A stretch of 64,000 nucleotides of DNA from Neoechinorhynchus agilis (Eukaryota > Acanthocephala): contig CM121341.1 in assembly GCA_051530055.1 (NCBI GenBank), positions 13,454,001 through 13,518,000 on the forward strand. Reading direction: 5' to 3'. Shown here piece by piece: positions 55,488 to 64,000 of this stretch. The notes beneath the pieces were generated by a model, which made no database searches, was not told the origin of the DNA, and was given only the letters and a program-made list of their open reading frames with translations. The position numbers were made by a program, and so were the translations under genes. Numbering within the stretch: position 1 is the stretch's first letter; each line of letters begins with the position of its first letter.

Positions 55488-56395
55488 CTTAAAAAGGATA
55501 TAATAGATTTCTTGAGGGAACATGAATGTCTTGAGTGTTAATTATAGTACAGTGGAAAGTCAATTTTATTCGGATAGCTGTTCTGCTGAACTACTGTTGC
55601 CCAAAAGAATCAAAGATCTTGCAGCGAAAAAACGAAGATGTACATAATGTAATTCTCTACCAATTTTACTTTTTTTAAACTACTTTCCCCCGCATGTTAA
55701 GAACATTGATATCTATAATCAAGCTTCGAAAATTCTCGTACGTATTACGATACTGTTCAGTCCAGACTTCAAGATTATATTATGAAATTTATTTTATAGC
55801 GTTCAGAAAAATTAGGATTTCGCGAAATAAAGTTGAACCTTAGATGATGAACAATGAAAATTGAACTGATTTTAGAGCTCTCGGTTTTACTTTTTCCTAC
55901 CGACCTAATAGCTAGGACAAATTCAACAAAGATTCAACGAAATTTACAAATTTTTTGTGGGTATGCTTGAGTCTCAATTGAATGTAAGCATAACATTATT
56001 TGGCCTATGGCTATTAAGAACGAGTGAAATGTAACTATCATATAAAAACAAAGCATTGCTACAGATGTGATCAATGTCGACATAAAGTGATTTCCGGTCA
56101 TTGTAATGAATTTTAGAATGAAAAACTCACTAAGGTGGAGGATCTTCTCGAATATAAAGAACCATTTTAAGTTCAAGTAAAACCTTTTTTTGTTTGTCAC
56201 ATAATATATGTATGTATTATCAAATGAACGCGATGAGCGCAAAAACCAAACCCGCACACATAAAATCGTTCTAAAGTCAAAAGGCATTTTTATTGAACAA
56301 AACATTAAACGTCAAATTTTAATCATCCAAGAATTGTAAAAATAAACCTGTCAAAACATGTATACTTAAGGTAACTTTAAAATCGATGTCGTGTC
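55488..56395. other. spacer between XRCC3 and cornichon
   Basis: A 123-codon hydrophobic minus frame at 55934-56305 has no recognisable family and is left uncalled. Otherwise nothing seen. Confidence 0.3.
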
Positions 56396-56959
56396 TTACG
56401 TAAATAAGAAAATAAATACATAAACAAGCATTAAGATCATTTTTATAATGCTAGTGAGCAAATGCTCTTTCGTTTCATTCCTACCCAATATCTCAGCCGG
56501 ATCATAATTGCTCATGTGTCCGGTTGAAGCACAAGACAGTCGTCTATACATTTTCATTCGTTTTGATACCAGCGTGTTTTTAAACTCTTACTTGTATGCC
56601 ATCCAGACGAGAATAGGGAGATATAGGACTAATGGCCAGAATGCCCCATAGATAATGAATGTCGAACATGTAAATCCAGCTATCAGTATTTCCGGCAAAA
56701 CAATCTGAGCATTAGTTTTGAAAAATTGACCTATTTCTTCTTGATACAAAGAAAACTTACTCTATTGAGTCGATTGCAGCAAACGTACGTATTTATCAAT
56801 CCTGATTGTAGATCAGATAAGTTGATCAACTGTGTTACGAAGGTTTACAATGGGAAGGATAAATGCGAAACTTACGGTGAAAACTGAGATGCATAAAAGT
56901 ACCAGACTTGAGATGAGGGCGATGAAGTACGGAGTTGCACTGGGTTCGGTTTCAAACAT
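56396..56959 (-). CDS. CNIH: cornichon family ER export receptor (137 aa, 4 exons)
   Basis: Exons (minus): 56959-56876, 56829-56761, 56704-56592 and 56543-56396. Introns of 46, 56 and 48 nt all have GT-AG ends, and phases join cleanly. The protein has an N-terminal membrane helix (YFIALISSLVLLCISVF), LSDLQSGLINTYVCCNRLNR, then IVLPEILIAGFTCSTFIIYG (cornichon LVLPEYLIHAFFCV), a second helix, GHMSNYDPAEILGRN (like GLYDPTTIMN) and a final helix MILMLVYVFIFLFT. The length is close to vertebrate CNIH1 (144). Cornichons are COPII cargo receptors that take transmembrane proteins, such as TGF-alpha-type ligands, from the ER. A LINE 3' fragment begins ~36 bp upstream of the start codon. Confidence 0.88.
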
Positions 56960-56994
56960 CTGAAAAATGTCCAAACACACTTCAAAGGACGAAT

Positions 56995-57145
56995 CACTGG
57001 CGATCGGAGGGCAATAGAATTCCTCTGGCGAAACATAAGCCTGGCTGTGCAACGGAAGGGGGAACGCTGCATCCGTCCTGTCGGCCGCTACACCAAGACG
57101 GCAGCTTTGAATGATCCAAAACGGTGGTGTGGATGTTGATAAGAT
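56995..57145 (+). mobile_element. LINE 3' fragment (subfamily 2) beside the cornichon start
   Basis: Reads FLWRNISLAVQR and then the GCATCCGTCC...CGGCAGC...GGTGGTGTGGATG end shared with 47.95-48.03 and 17.46-17.53 kb. Only ~150 bp remain. Confidence 0.7.
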
Positions 57146-58508
57146 TTGGTCGAGACTATTTCACTATTAGACAGTAAAATGCATATAAATTAAAGAGACA
57201 ATGCAAACGCCAACTTAAAATAAACTTTATAAATCATTTGCACTTTAACATCCCAGCCGCAAGCCAGAAAATAGCTTTCTTCTTAAAAGTTCAAAGATAG
57301 GGGAAATGTTTTCTATGCAAAAAACCATATCTTGAAGACTATTGTGAAGAAATGTTGTAATGCAAGAAAATATTGTTAATTTGTTCTATTAATCGAGCTC
57401 CCGGATTATTGTGCAGTTCATTAGATTCAGTGCATCGTACTAGAAATTTGTTACCATTCTTCTGACCAGAGTAAGTGAAGACTTCAAGAATACGAGCAAT
57501 CTAGGTAATTGGTTGTAAAATGAAGCGGTATTATTAAGTGCTAAATCGGACATCACATTTTTGAAATTTCAAAGAGTTCTGCAAATAAAAGTCTTTGTCC
57601 TGAAAAGATAATTCCGAAACCTTTTGTGATTTATGCAATCGACCGATGGATAATTGACGACGCCAAGATGAAAAATATTTTAAATGATGAAATGCATTTA
57701 AAAAAAGATTTATTTAATCCTCCGATTATTTATAATAGTATGTTGAAACTCTGCGTTTTAATTCTAGCGATTTATCTGCGGACGGGGAGCAACGACGTTT
57801 AAAATTTTCTAAAAAATGTCTGCCACTATCTAAAATTTGAATTGTACAATGGACACAAAATACAATGTGTCCATTTATAAGGAAACTAAGACTTGTTTTG
57901 GTCTATCACTTTTACATCATGCCTATTAGTAAATCAGTTCTCGCCTACTGACCTGAGAATTTGACCTTTGGCAGGGTAGAGTGTCGCTGAAGGAACCATT
58001 TGTGAATTCATTAATGTTTTTATATGAGGAGGAAAAATTAAAGGATACTATTAGGTCCGATATTTCGGCGCACAATCTTGTATGCGTTTATAAAGGTCTA
58101 AAAAACACGTAGGAGATGGTTATTCACACTGTTCTAAGCTCGATCTACAAACGAATTCATTAATCGTGATTATAGTACGATATTACTACACCGTCTGAGT
58201 AGTTTCTCACATTTTACTTTAACAAATCCGTTTGAGGATTTGGAAGGTGAGCATTTAAAATCTCAAATTATTGGGAAAGCAGATCAATTTTAATTAGGAG
58301 TTTTAAGGTCATTTCGAGGGTTGATGAGATTTGAAAGAAGGATTTAATCAAGATTAATGACGAGAAGAAATAGAATGACCACTTAGCGCAATTCAAAGTG
58401 TTATATTAAAAAAATCTCAAACCTTCTCCATGATAAATGCATTTATTAGCGATATAATCGTACTCTACGGCAGCTACGAATCCGATGTAAACCGATAACG
58501 AGTTCGTG
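57146..58508. other. unassigned spacer with one Penelope-tail-like repeat
   Basis: Except for the repeat at 58029-58101, no gene or element was recognised. Confidence 0.35.
58029..58101 (-). repeat. Penelope-tail-like short repeat
   Basis: The minus strand reads CTTTATAAACGCATACAAG, ATTGTGCGCCGAAATATCGG, then ACCTAATAG. Pairing GCATACAA/TTGTGCGC would form a stem II-like hairpin before GAAATATC. Relative of 45205-45276. Confidence 0.45.
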
Positions 58509-58967
58509 TTAGTTTTTAAAGAATCTAAATAGACAGTTCTTAGTGAGAGACAGAAACGATAAGAACTGTCCAGTCATAAATGGATTTATCCAACTCATCC
58601 AACCGTCCTGAGGCTTCCCTTGTCTGCATGGAATACATTCCAGGGTATCTTCATCGACGCCACTGGAGTCTCTATAAATCCTACGTTCTTCGAAGCTACC
58701 ATCAGGAAGCTGGTGCTTGCTTATTTGGACGTATTTGAAGAACGAAGAAGATTTATCGAGACTGTTCATTCGCTCCTGGCTATCAGCGAAACATTGATCT
58801 CGAAGACTGGGTGGGCCACTGTTAGTTGACAACTCAAGAGGGTTCATCGGAGTGTCCAATCCAGTATTCTCAAACGAAATTCGAATTGGATTGAGAAAAG
58901 AACGGACCATTTCATCGTGAATTCGCGTGAATTCGTCGAAAATATTCGGAATTGGATTGTCACACAT
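58509..58967 (-). CDS. HAX1-like protein, internal/terminal exon
   Basis: 152 codons from ATG 58967, which follows directly on an acceptor-like CTCTTTTTAG, so an upstream exon is likely. The core SSFFKYVQISKHQLPDGSFE, ERRIYRDSSG matches the conserved HAX1 stretch [29 protein letters not shown], and PSLRDQCFADS resembles the LRDSMLK region upstream of it. HAX1 is a mostly mitochondrial regulator of apoptosis and a CLPB cofactor. The C-terminal ~30 residues (WMSWINPFMTGQFLSF onward) do not match and may be read-through past a splice site. Identification rests on one short motif. Confidence 0.5.
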   Translation of the reverse strand: MCDNPIPNIFDEFTRIHDEMVRSFLNPIRISFENTGLDTPMNPLELSTNSGPPSLRDQCFADSQERMNSLDKSSSFFKYVQISKHQLPDGSFEERRIYRDSSGVDEDTLECIPCRQGKPQDGWMSWINPFMTGQFLSFLSLTKNCLFRFFKN

Positions 58968-59450
58968 CTAAAAAGAGGAAACTCTTTAAACCAAGCGTCG
59001 ATTGCCTATTAAACACATTGAAAATCGATTGCTATTATCCCATTTTTTGATCATCTTACGCAGTTTTCAGAGTTGGAACCTTTTCTCGCCTATTTAGAGT
59101 CCAAGTCTTTCGCATTCTAAGCTAAAAAGTCACCACGGTGAACGTTTTGATTAAATTGAAAGCATTAAACTGATTAAAGTACGCTTATTTCTGAAATTTA
59201 AAAAATTTAGGCTTCAATTTACGAAAAAAATCTACAGATATAACTCGGGGACAAATCCCGGATTAATCCCTTTTTAGATAACTGATGAGGTGAGGTTAAT
59301 TCGTGAAATATTTCAAATAAATCAATTAGGTCATGCTCGGGGGAGTATGCCAACCACAATTCTAATTCGATTACCCCAGATAGATTTTCTATCGATGAAT
59401 AAATAATAAAACCATGGGATGCGCCACTGGCCGGAATCAATGAATTTAAT
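58968..59450. other. unassigned spacer, possibly the HAX1-like upstream exon
   Basis: A 79-codon minus frame (59219-59458) has no convincing match and is not called. Confidence 0.3.
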
Positions 59451-60075
59451 AATAACACGTTTTATTAAAGTCAAAAGAATAGAACCCATGTACCTTTGGG
59501 TCCTCATGAATACTAGAGTTCTGATTTTATTTAAATGAATGTGGCATTTGATTTTTGGAGTCTATAACAGGTCCGGTCGGGCGGGGAAATATCCAATCAG
59601 GTTACGAAGGTTGATGGTTGAAAATACAAAAGGTTAGGAAGACACATGTACCTTTGGGTCCTCATCCGTTAATATGGGTATATGCAGCCGAGGGATGTCC
59701 GTTCGGGAGGTAATATCTGGTCGGAGGGATGTCTATTCGGGTAGGAACTATCCAGTCGGGGATGGTTCGGGTGAGGGTGTGTCCGTTCGATTGAGAATAT
59801 CCGGTTGGGTTGGAAGGCCCGTTCTTGTCGGACTCGGTGTTTATTGCTTGCAGGAGCGCTTGTAAGGTTGATCTTTCCTCAGAATCATTTTAGGTTATGA
59901 TATCCGAGAAGATTGGGCAGCATGGAGAAAGGAGCGCAGATATAAGGAGGCGCGAGGTATCGGAGGATGAAACGAATTAGGATTACGAGTGCTGTGTTCG
60001 TATGAAAAGGGAGCGATATGTCGAAGAAATTGTGGTGGTAGGGTTGAGAGGCGTTTTGATTGTTTAATGAAAAAC
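59451..60075 (-). mobile_element. CR1/L2-like LINE 3' end (copy 2)
   Basis: 59640-60070 is nearly identical to 20565-20970. The minus strand reads LPPQFLRHIAPFSYEHSTRN, PNSFHPPIPRASLYLRSFLH, which fits the C-terminus of CR1/L2-type RT. The stretch ACCTTTGGGTCCTCAT occurs twice (59500 and 59652), suggesting a small tandem duplication at the element's 3' end. Confidence 0.55.
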
Positions 60076-60149
60076 AAGAAGGATGCCTTCTAAGATCTCA
60101 AGTTCTTAGGAAAAACAATTATTTTCACAACCAAAACTACAATGCCCAT

Positions 60150-60835
60150 TCATCTGCATTCATGTATTTTGTTTCTTAATCTGATCCACATTTCGTTATT
60201 GAGTTGCTGAATTTTTTCATCCTCGAATTCGTCCAAATGAGTTAAACTGTTCTGAAATTCATCAAAGGCTGCATTATACAAATTGAAGTAATCTTCGAAC
60301 ACATCAGGACTTTCTGAAATATTCTTCGAACTAATTCGACTGAAAATAACGCGAGCAATGCTGTTCGTAAGATCTTCGTGAGCTTTAGTGACTTTTGCGC
60401 ACGATGAAAAAATAAATCGAGGAACAGTGGACGATTTGACTACCGCTTTGATCAAGTCAAGGCAATCACTTCTTGATGAATTCTTAATAAAAGTTTCAAT
60501 TATTTTCGATAACGCAACTCCACCGAATGAACATAAACAATGGAGATTTGCAACAACCTGAATTTTGTCGACTCGGTCATCTTCAATCACTTGTGCGAGA
60601 AAAATCACAGAGTCCGGAGAAAGTGTTTCGGAAATCTTCCTAAGATATTCAAGCATGTCTTTGCTCCGGATTGTCCTAAGAAGTCCTGCCAATGCAGCTA
60701 CAATCAGACGATGTGACTTTGTTTTGCCCGAGTTGGCAAGAAAATCAAATATTCTTAATGATACTAAGGAGTTACGTGAGCACGTTTCCTTTACTGCCAA
60801 AGCAAGAAATGATTTGAATTCAATATGTGAGCTTT
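60150..60835 (-). CDS. unidentified helical protein, 3' exon (possibly of the symplekin gene)
   Basis: After an acceptor (AAATTCAG, exon start 60835) the frame runs 228 codons to a stop: HIEFKSFLALAVKETCSRNS, FDFLANSGKTKSHRLIVAAL, SPDSVIFLAQVIEDD, LHCLCSFGGVALSKIIETFI and so on. All-helical, HEAT-like character. It lies 475 bp downstream of the symplekin exons on the same strand, so it may be that gene's last exon. I could not match it to the symplekin C-terminus, and no phase-compatible donor was found at the end of the symplekin frame. A separate gene is equally possible. Confidence 0.5.
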
Positions 60836-60985
60836 CTGAATTTCATGGGAATTCTTAAATCTCGTAGGATAAAGATCAAAGTTGGAGTGTGATTTACTTG
60901 ATGGTAAAATGAAAATAAAATTGGCTCACTAGAAATGCTATTAAGAGATGAGATTTATGCCTTTTTTGTGCTGAATTGGGTTTTG

Positions 60986-61190
60986 GAAGTGCTGTTTAGG
61001 TCTTCACCCGGTAAATAATTTTCTATTAAATACGTTTTGCGAACCTCGTCGGGTTCATAATCAGTTTGCTAGCATCTTTGTATAACCAACTAACCGATGA
61101 TGAACCCGACGAGGTTCGTAGAAGGTCACCGGGTGAAGACTTCTAAATAATAATTGTATAATCATATAGCCCACGGTGCCTCCTCCTAAA
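60986..61190. repeat. foldback repeat, family F copy 4
   Basis: Arms: TTTAGGTCTTCACCCGGT (60995) and ACCGGGTGAAGACTTCTAAA (61128). Both arms carry GAACCCGACGAGGTTCG. On the minus strand it is preceded by CTGATTAT and followed by CAAAACGTATT. On the plus strand it is preceded by CCGATGAT and followed by TAGAAGGTC. So each arm holds a decayed hammerhead-like core. It lies between the symplekin exon and the 60.15 kb exon. Confidence 0.75.
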
Positions 61191-61310
61191 ATATCGATGT
61201 TTTAATTTTTGTGTTTATATTTTCACAAATCTAATTTAGATTTGTGAAACATTAATTGCTTCAAATACTAAATCTTTGACATGATGTTACAAAATTAAGA
61301 ATTCCCCGTA

Positions 61311-63146
61311 CTATAACTCAATGAGAACAGACACGAGCTTAGGATTGCTGCCTAGTACTGCAAAATACAGTCCGCTCAATGATAGCATTAAACGATATGC
61401 GCAATCGGGATTATAACTCACGTATTTCAGTGAATAACACGCCATTGCTTCCAATCGATCGATCATCCACGGCTCACCGTGTTCATGGATTTCGTTTACT
61501 TTCGATCTTGCATAAGATCTGACTTGACTATTATTGCTTGACACAAACATCATAAACGTATCTAAGAATGATTTTCTAGAAGGATTTCTTCTATAAAAGA
61601 TCCCTTCCACTATCCCGTCAATAACACCTTTGAAGTGATCATTTTCTTCTTCCATTAAACCAGACAAATAATCAAGAATTGAGTCCGTCACCAGAGGAAT
61701 TAATCTTAAGAAATTTTGCAATTCTTCATTCGATATTACACGATCTCTTACGAATGTTCTAAGGTACTCATTGGACTCACTGTTATATATGTCCAATGAA
61801 CACTCACACGTAGAATGCGGTCTTTTAAGTGACTGAAATATGGATTGAAGTCTGTCCAAGGCAATATCAATAGGTTCGAGAAGGTCTGTAGGTGAACCGC
61901 ATGCGCCAACCAATGACCGCAAAGTACGCTTCCTTTCTGAGGTAAAGCAATACTCGGATGCTGCATCTCGTGATTGGATAATCCTTCGTAATGCATCATC
62001 TGCAAAAGATCTGATTTTGTCAATATTCATTTCACTTATCCCGCAATCAACACTATGCTCATTTTTAGGCACGTCGGTATAACTCGAATCGTCAATCAAA
62101 ACACAATCGTCTTCCTGTAATTCATCCCATTGATTAGGCGTAAATATTTCATTGCGTTTCCTTTGATAGCATCTAATTCCTAGCCCTTCCAGTACCAATC
62201 GAATGTCGGCTTTCAATAAATTTGTTTTCTCCATCCAAGCACCCAATGCAGTGCGGATTGTTGTTCTAACGCTTCCGTTCGTAATAATGTTTTTACCTTC
62301 AAACAGCTTCTTTAGTCGATCAAGTGCTTGTTGTTCAAATTGAGGCCGATGAGTAGCGATGTTTGACAAAGTTTTTATATAACGATTTACCTCGCACGAT
62401 TTGTCCGATTTAATAGGTCCTAACAAAACATTGATTATTTGCTCGCTTTCCTGACGAAACACGGATGACTGAAGAAACACCCGATTATTCTCTGTGAATC
62501 GGTTCTCAGTGGCATTTAGGTTTAGTTTTCGCATTTAAATATCATCGATGTGAAACGATTGCTATCCCCAAAACCTTTTGAATAGTTAACTCATAATGGA
62601 GAGCCACACATTGAGAACAGCTTCTTTGACAATTTCTTCATCGCTAAGCGTGTGTACGAAAAGGATATTAACAAGAAGTCCTAACACCGCCGGCCGGTAT
62701 TTCCCGTCCTTATACTCGAGGACGAAAAAGTCTTGAAGCTCATTTAAATGATTCCACATTTTCAAGATCGATTTGGGGTTCGTTTTATATTGTTCATTGC
62801 TCCACGAGATCGAAATCGAATATAGTTCGGAGAAAGCACTACAGATAGCATCAACAACGGTCGTACATTTGTCACTGACCATAAAACTATAAAGCTCGAT
62901 CGTGTTTGGTAGAAGATCATTGTTCACAATTGCTGCATCTTTCGCGAATAAAACTACAAATCTCCTAGTTTTAAAATCGTGGTCGCTATGAAATGCTAGT
63001 ACGTCGTTGAAGAATACTCCCATTAAATCCGGATTGCTGGTAAACAATATTCCTTTTATCGTAGCCAATATCATCTTTCTTTGTTCACCGTAAGATGCCA
63101 TCATAGCACCTAAAAGTTTGACCATTCTCGACTTGGATTCGTCCAT
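61311..63146 (-). CDS. SYMPK: symplekin, N-terminal and middle parts (two exons)
   Basis: Exon 1 runs from ATG 63146 to ~62612; exon 2 from ~62515 to 61311. Exon 1: KMILATIKGILFTSNPDLMG, NDVLAFHSDHDFKTRRFVV and FVVLFAKDAAIVNNDLL match the HEAT-repeat N-terminus of symplekin (DPSLLDNFLDEIIAFQ, VRKFVIGFIEEAC). Exon 2: YIKTLSNIATHRPQFEQQAL (SLANIARQRPMF), IPLVTDSILDYLSGLMEEEN and DTFMMFVSSNNSQVRSYARS match the middle and C-terminal HEAT arrays. Symplekin is the scaffold of the cleavage-polyadenylation and histone mRNA 3'-end complexes and binds SSU72 through its N-terminus. The long human C-terminus is not found here. The exon 1 donor is probably CTCAAT|GTGTGG, but an alternative at ATGA|GTTAAC exists. 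Confidence 0.8.
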
Positions 63147-64000
63147 ATCTAAAACACCATTAGATGTAAAGCCAACTGCGAAGTTATTAAAAGATAATGG
63201 AAGTTTAAACAGAAAAGTAGCAAAGAATATTGCTAGTAAATTTTAGCTGTTCAATGGCGGGAACGTGTGAAGATTCAAGATTAAAAATACAAATTGTCTT
63301 TCTTATTTTAATGGATTTAAAAGGGGTCTCTAAATCACCGAGATCTGGGATATAAGAATATTATTACGATGTATAAAGGATTTTTATTTAACGACAATCT
63401 GAACCCTCGGAGTGAATTTTTAAGTTTATTTTTGAAATTGGAGACCAGCATTAAGATCTCAGAGACCACCTCTAATAGCATTAGTCGCTGAATAAAAAAT
63501 CGTATACATTATATGGACTGGGGTTCTTTTGAAAACCGTAACCAGAGCAAATAGAGCCGAAAATATAAATCAAGGAGGTCTAAAATGTTCCGTTAAAATA
63601 TTGTTCTGTTCATTTGAATGAAAAGCGTAAAGCGATTGTCCAGTCCTTTTGATTCTTTTGTTTTGAGACCGCCGTGATCGATTTATTTTCTGAAATTTAA
63701 GAAAAACCATTTAACCGATGGTAATTTTCAGATTAAAATTTAATCGAACTAATTGATTTTATTGATCTATGAAGCATCCGAAATTCGTGTGGCGATCACA
63801 CTGCCGATAATCGATTTCATCGGGTGTGAAGTTGGACGTTTGCGTTTCTTCCAGCTTTAGATTTGAAACGCATCCGGATCGCCATGCGTCCACAAAATCA
63901 GAATCCGGCGAGGACTTAGGGAGTTAGCCAAGTTGATGTCTATTGTTATGTTGGCGATTCTTGGTGTGAGAGTACTAACTCTAAAACCGCGGCGCTGGAC
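63147..64000. other. upstream region of symplekin, nothing else assignable
   Basis: AT-rich with no recognisable frame; the last ~150 bp are GC-richer. Presumably holds the symplekin promoter on the proximal side. Confidence 0.35.

Noticed and set aside
55934-56305. 123-codon hydrophobic minus frame next to cornichon
   Set aside because: Not needed by the cornichon gene model; Phe/Ile/Leu-rich as expected for AT-rich non-coding DNA, and no family recognised.

Overview
This is AT-rich animal DNA. It carries multi-exon host genes with very short GT-AG introns (38-56 nt where I could place them, with a few longer ones), a tRNA-Gln gene, and a very heavy load of non-LTR retrotransposons, Penelope-like sequences and foldback repeats. 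Symplekin, SMC1, XRCC3, cornichon, a Tudor-domain protein, RPL10A and a dynein-intermediate-chain-like WD40 protein point to an invertebrate metazoan. I cannot name the phylum from the sequence. If the WD40 gene really is an axonemal intermediate chain, the organism should have motile cilia or flagellated sperm, which argues against a nematode.

Layout. 0-4 kb: a tyrosine-rich protein gene, a foldback repeat and LINE scraps. 4.2-10.7 kb: a LINE with zinc-knuckle ORF1 and endonuclease/RT ORF2, running into a mosaic of pieces of host genes (an SPT6-like 5' end, about 60 bp of an XRCC3 exon, a decayed GID8-like gene) interleaved with a second LINE copy. 12-13.7 kb: a two-Tudor protein. 14.4-20.2 kb: an RPL10A block and a GID8-like (LisH/CTLH/CRA) block, both loaded with LINE insertions, one of which ends in a pure (TTA)87 tail. 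20.5-33.3 kb: almost entirely retroelements (LINE 3' ends, a Ty3/gypsy fossil, a LINE, a Penelope-like element, tandem LINE copies, a 5'-truncated LINE). 33.5-38.9 kb: SMC1. 39.7-42.3 kb: the WD40 gene. 43.4-45.1 kb: a second GID8 block. 45.5-48 kb: a foldback repeat and a LINE. 49-51.4 kb: tRNA-Gln, a second RPL10A block and a third, partial GID8 copy. 53.5-63.1 kb: a thioredoxin-like protein, XRCC3, cornichon, a HAX1-like gene, an unassigned helical protein and symplekin.

The host genes are housekeeping functions (ribosome, cohesin, recombination repair, mRNA 3'-end processing, ER export, CTLH/GID-type ubiquitin ligase scaffold) and do not form a pathway. What ties the window together is genome rearrangement. 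RPL10A is present twice with an identical protein. GID8 is present as two full copies, one partial copy and one decayed relative. Comparing the copies gives empty-site evidence for several insertions.

The two most unusual observations are (i) the 7.8-10.7 kb mosaic, in which fragments of at least three host genes are joined to a LINE, one junction lying on about 8 bp of microhomology; and (ii) a foldback repeat family (four copies) whose loop-proximal sequence carries a hammerhead-ribozyme-like core. A related core lies at the 3' end of the Penelope-like element, which suggests the foldbacks are non-autonomous Penelope relatives. All identifications were made by eye; no alignment or database search was run.
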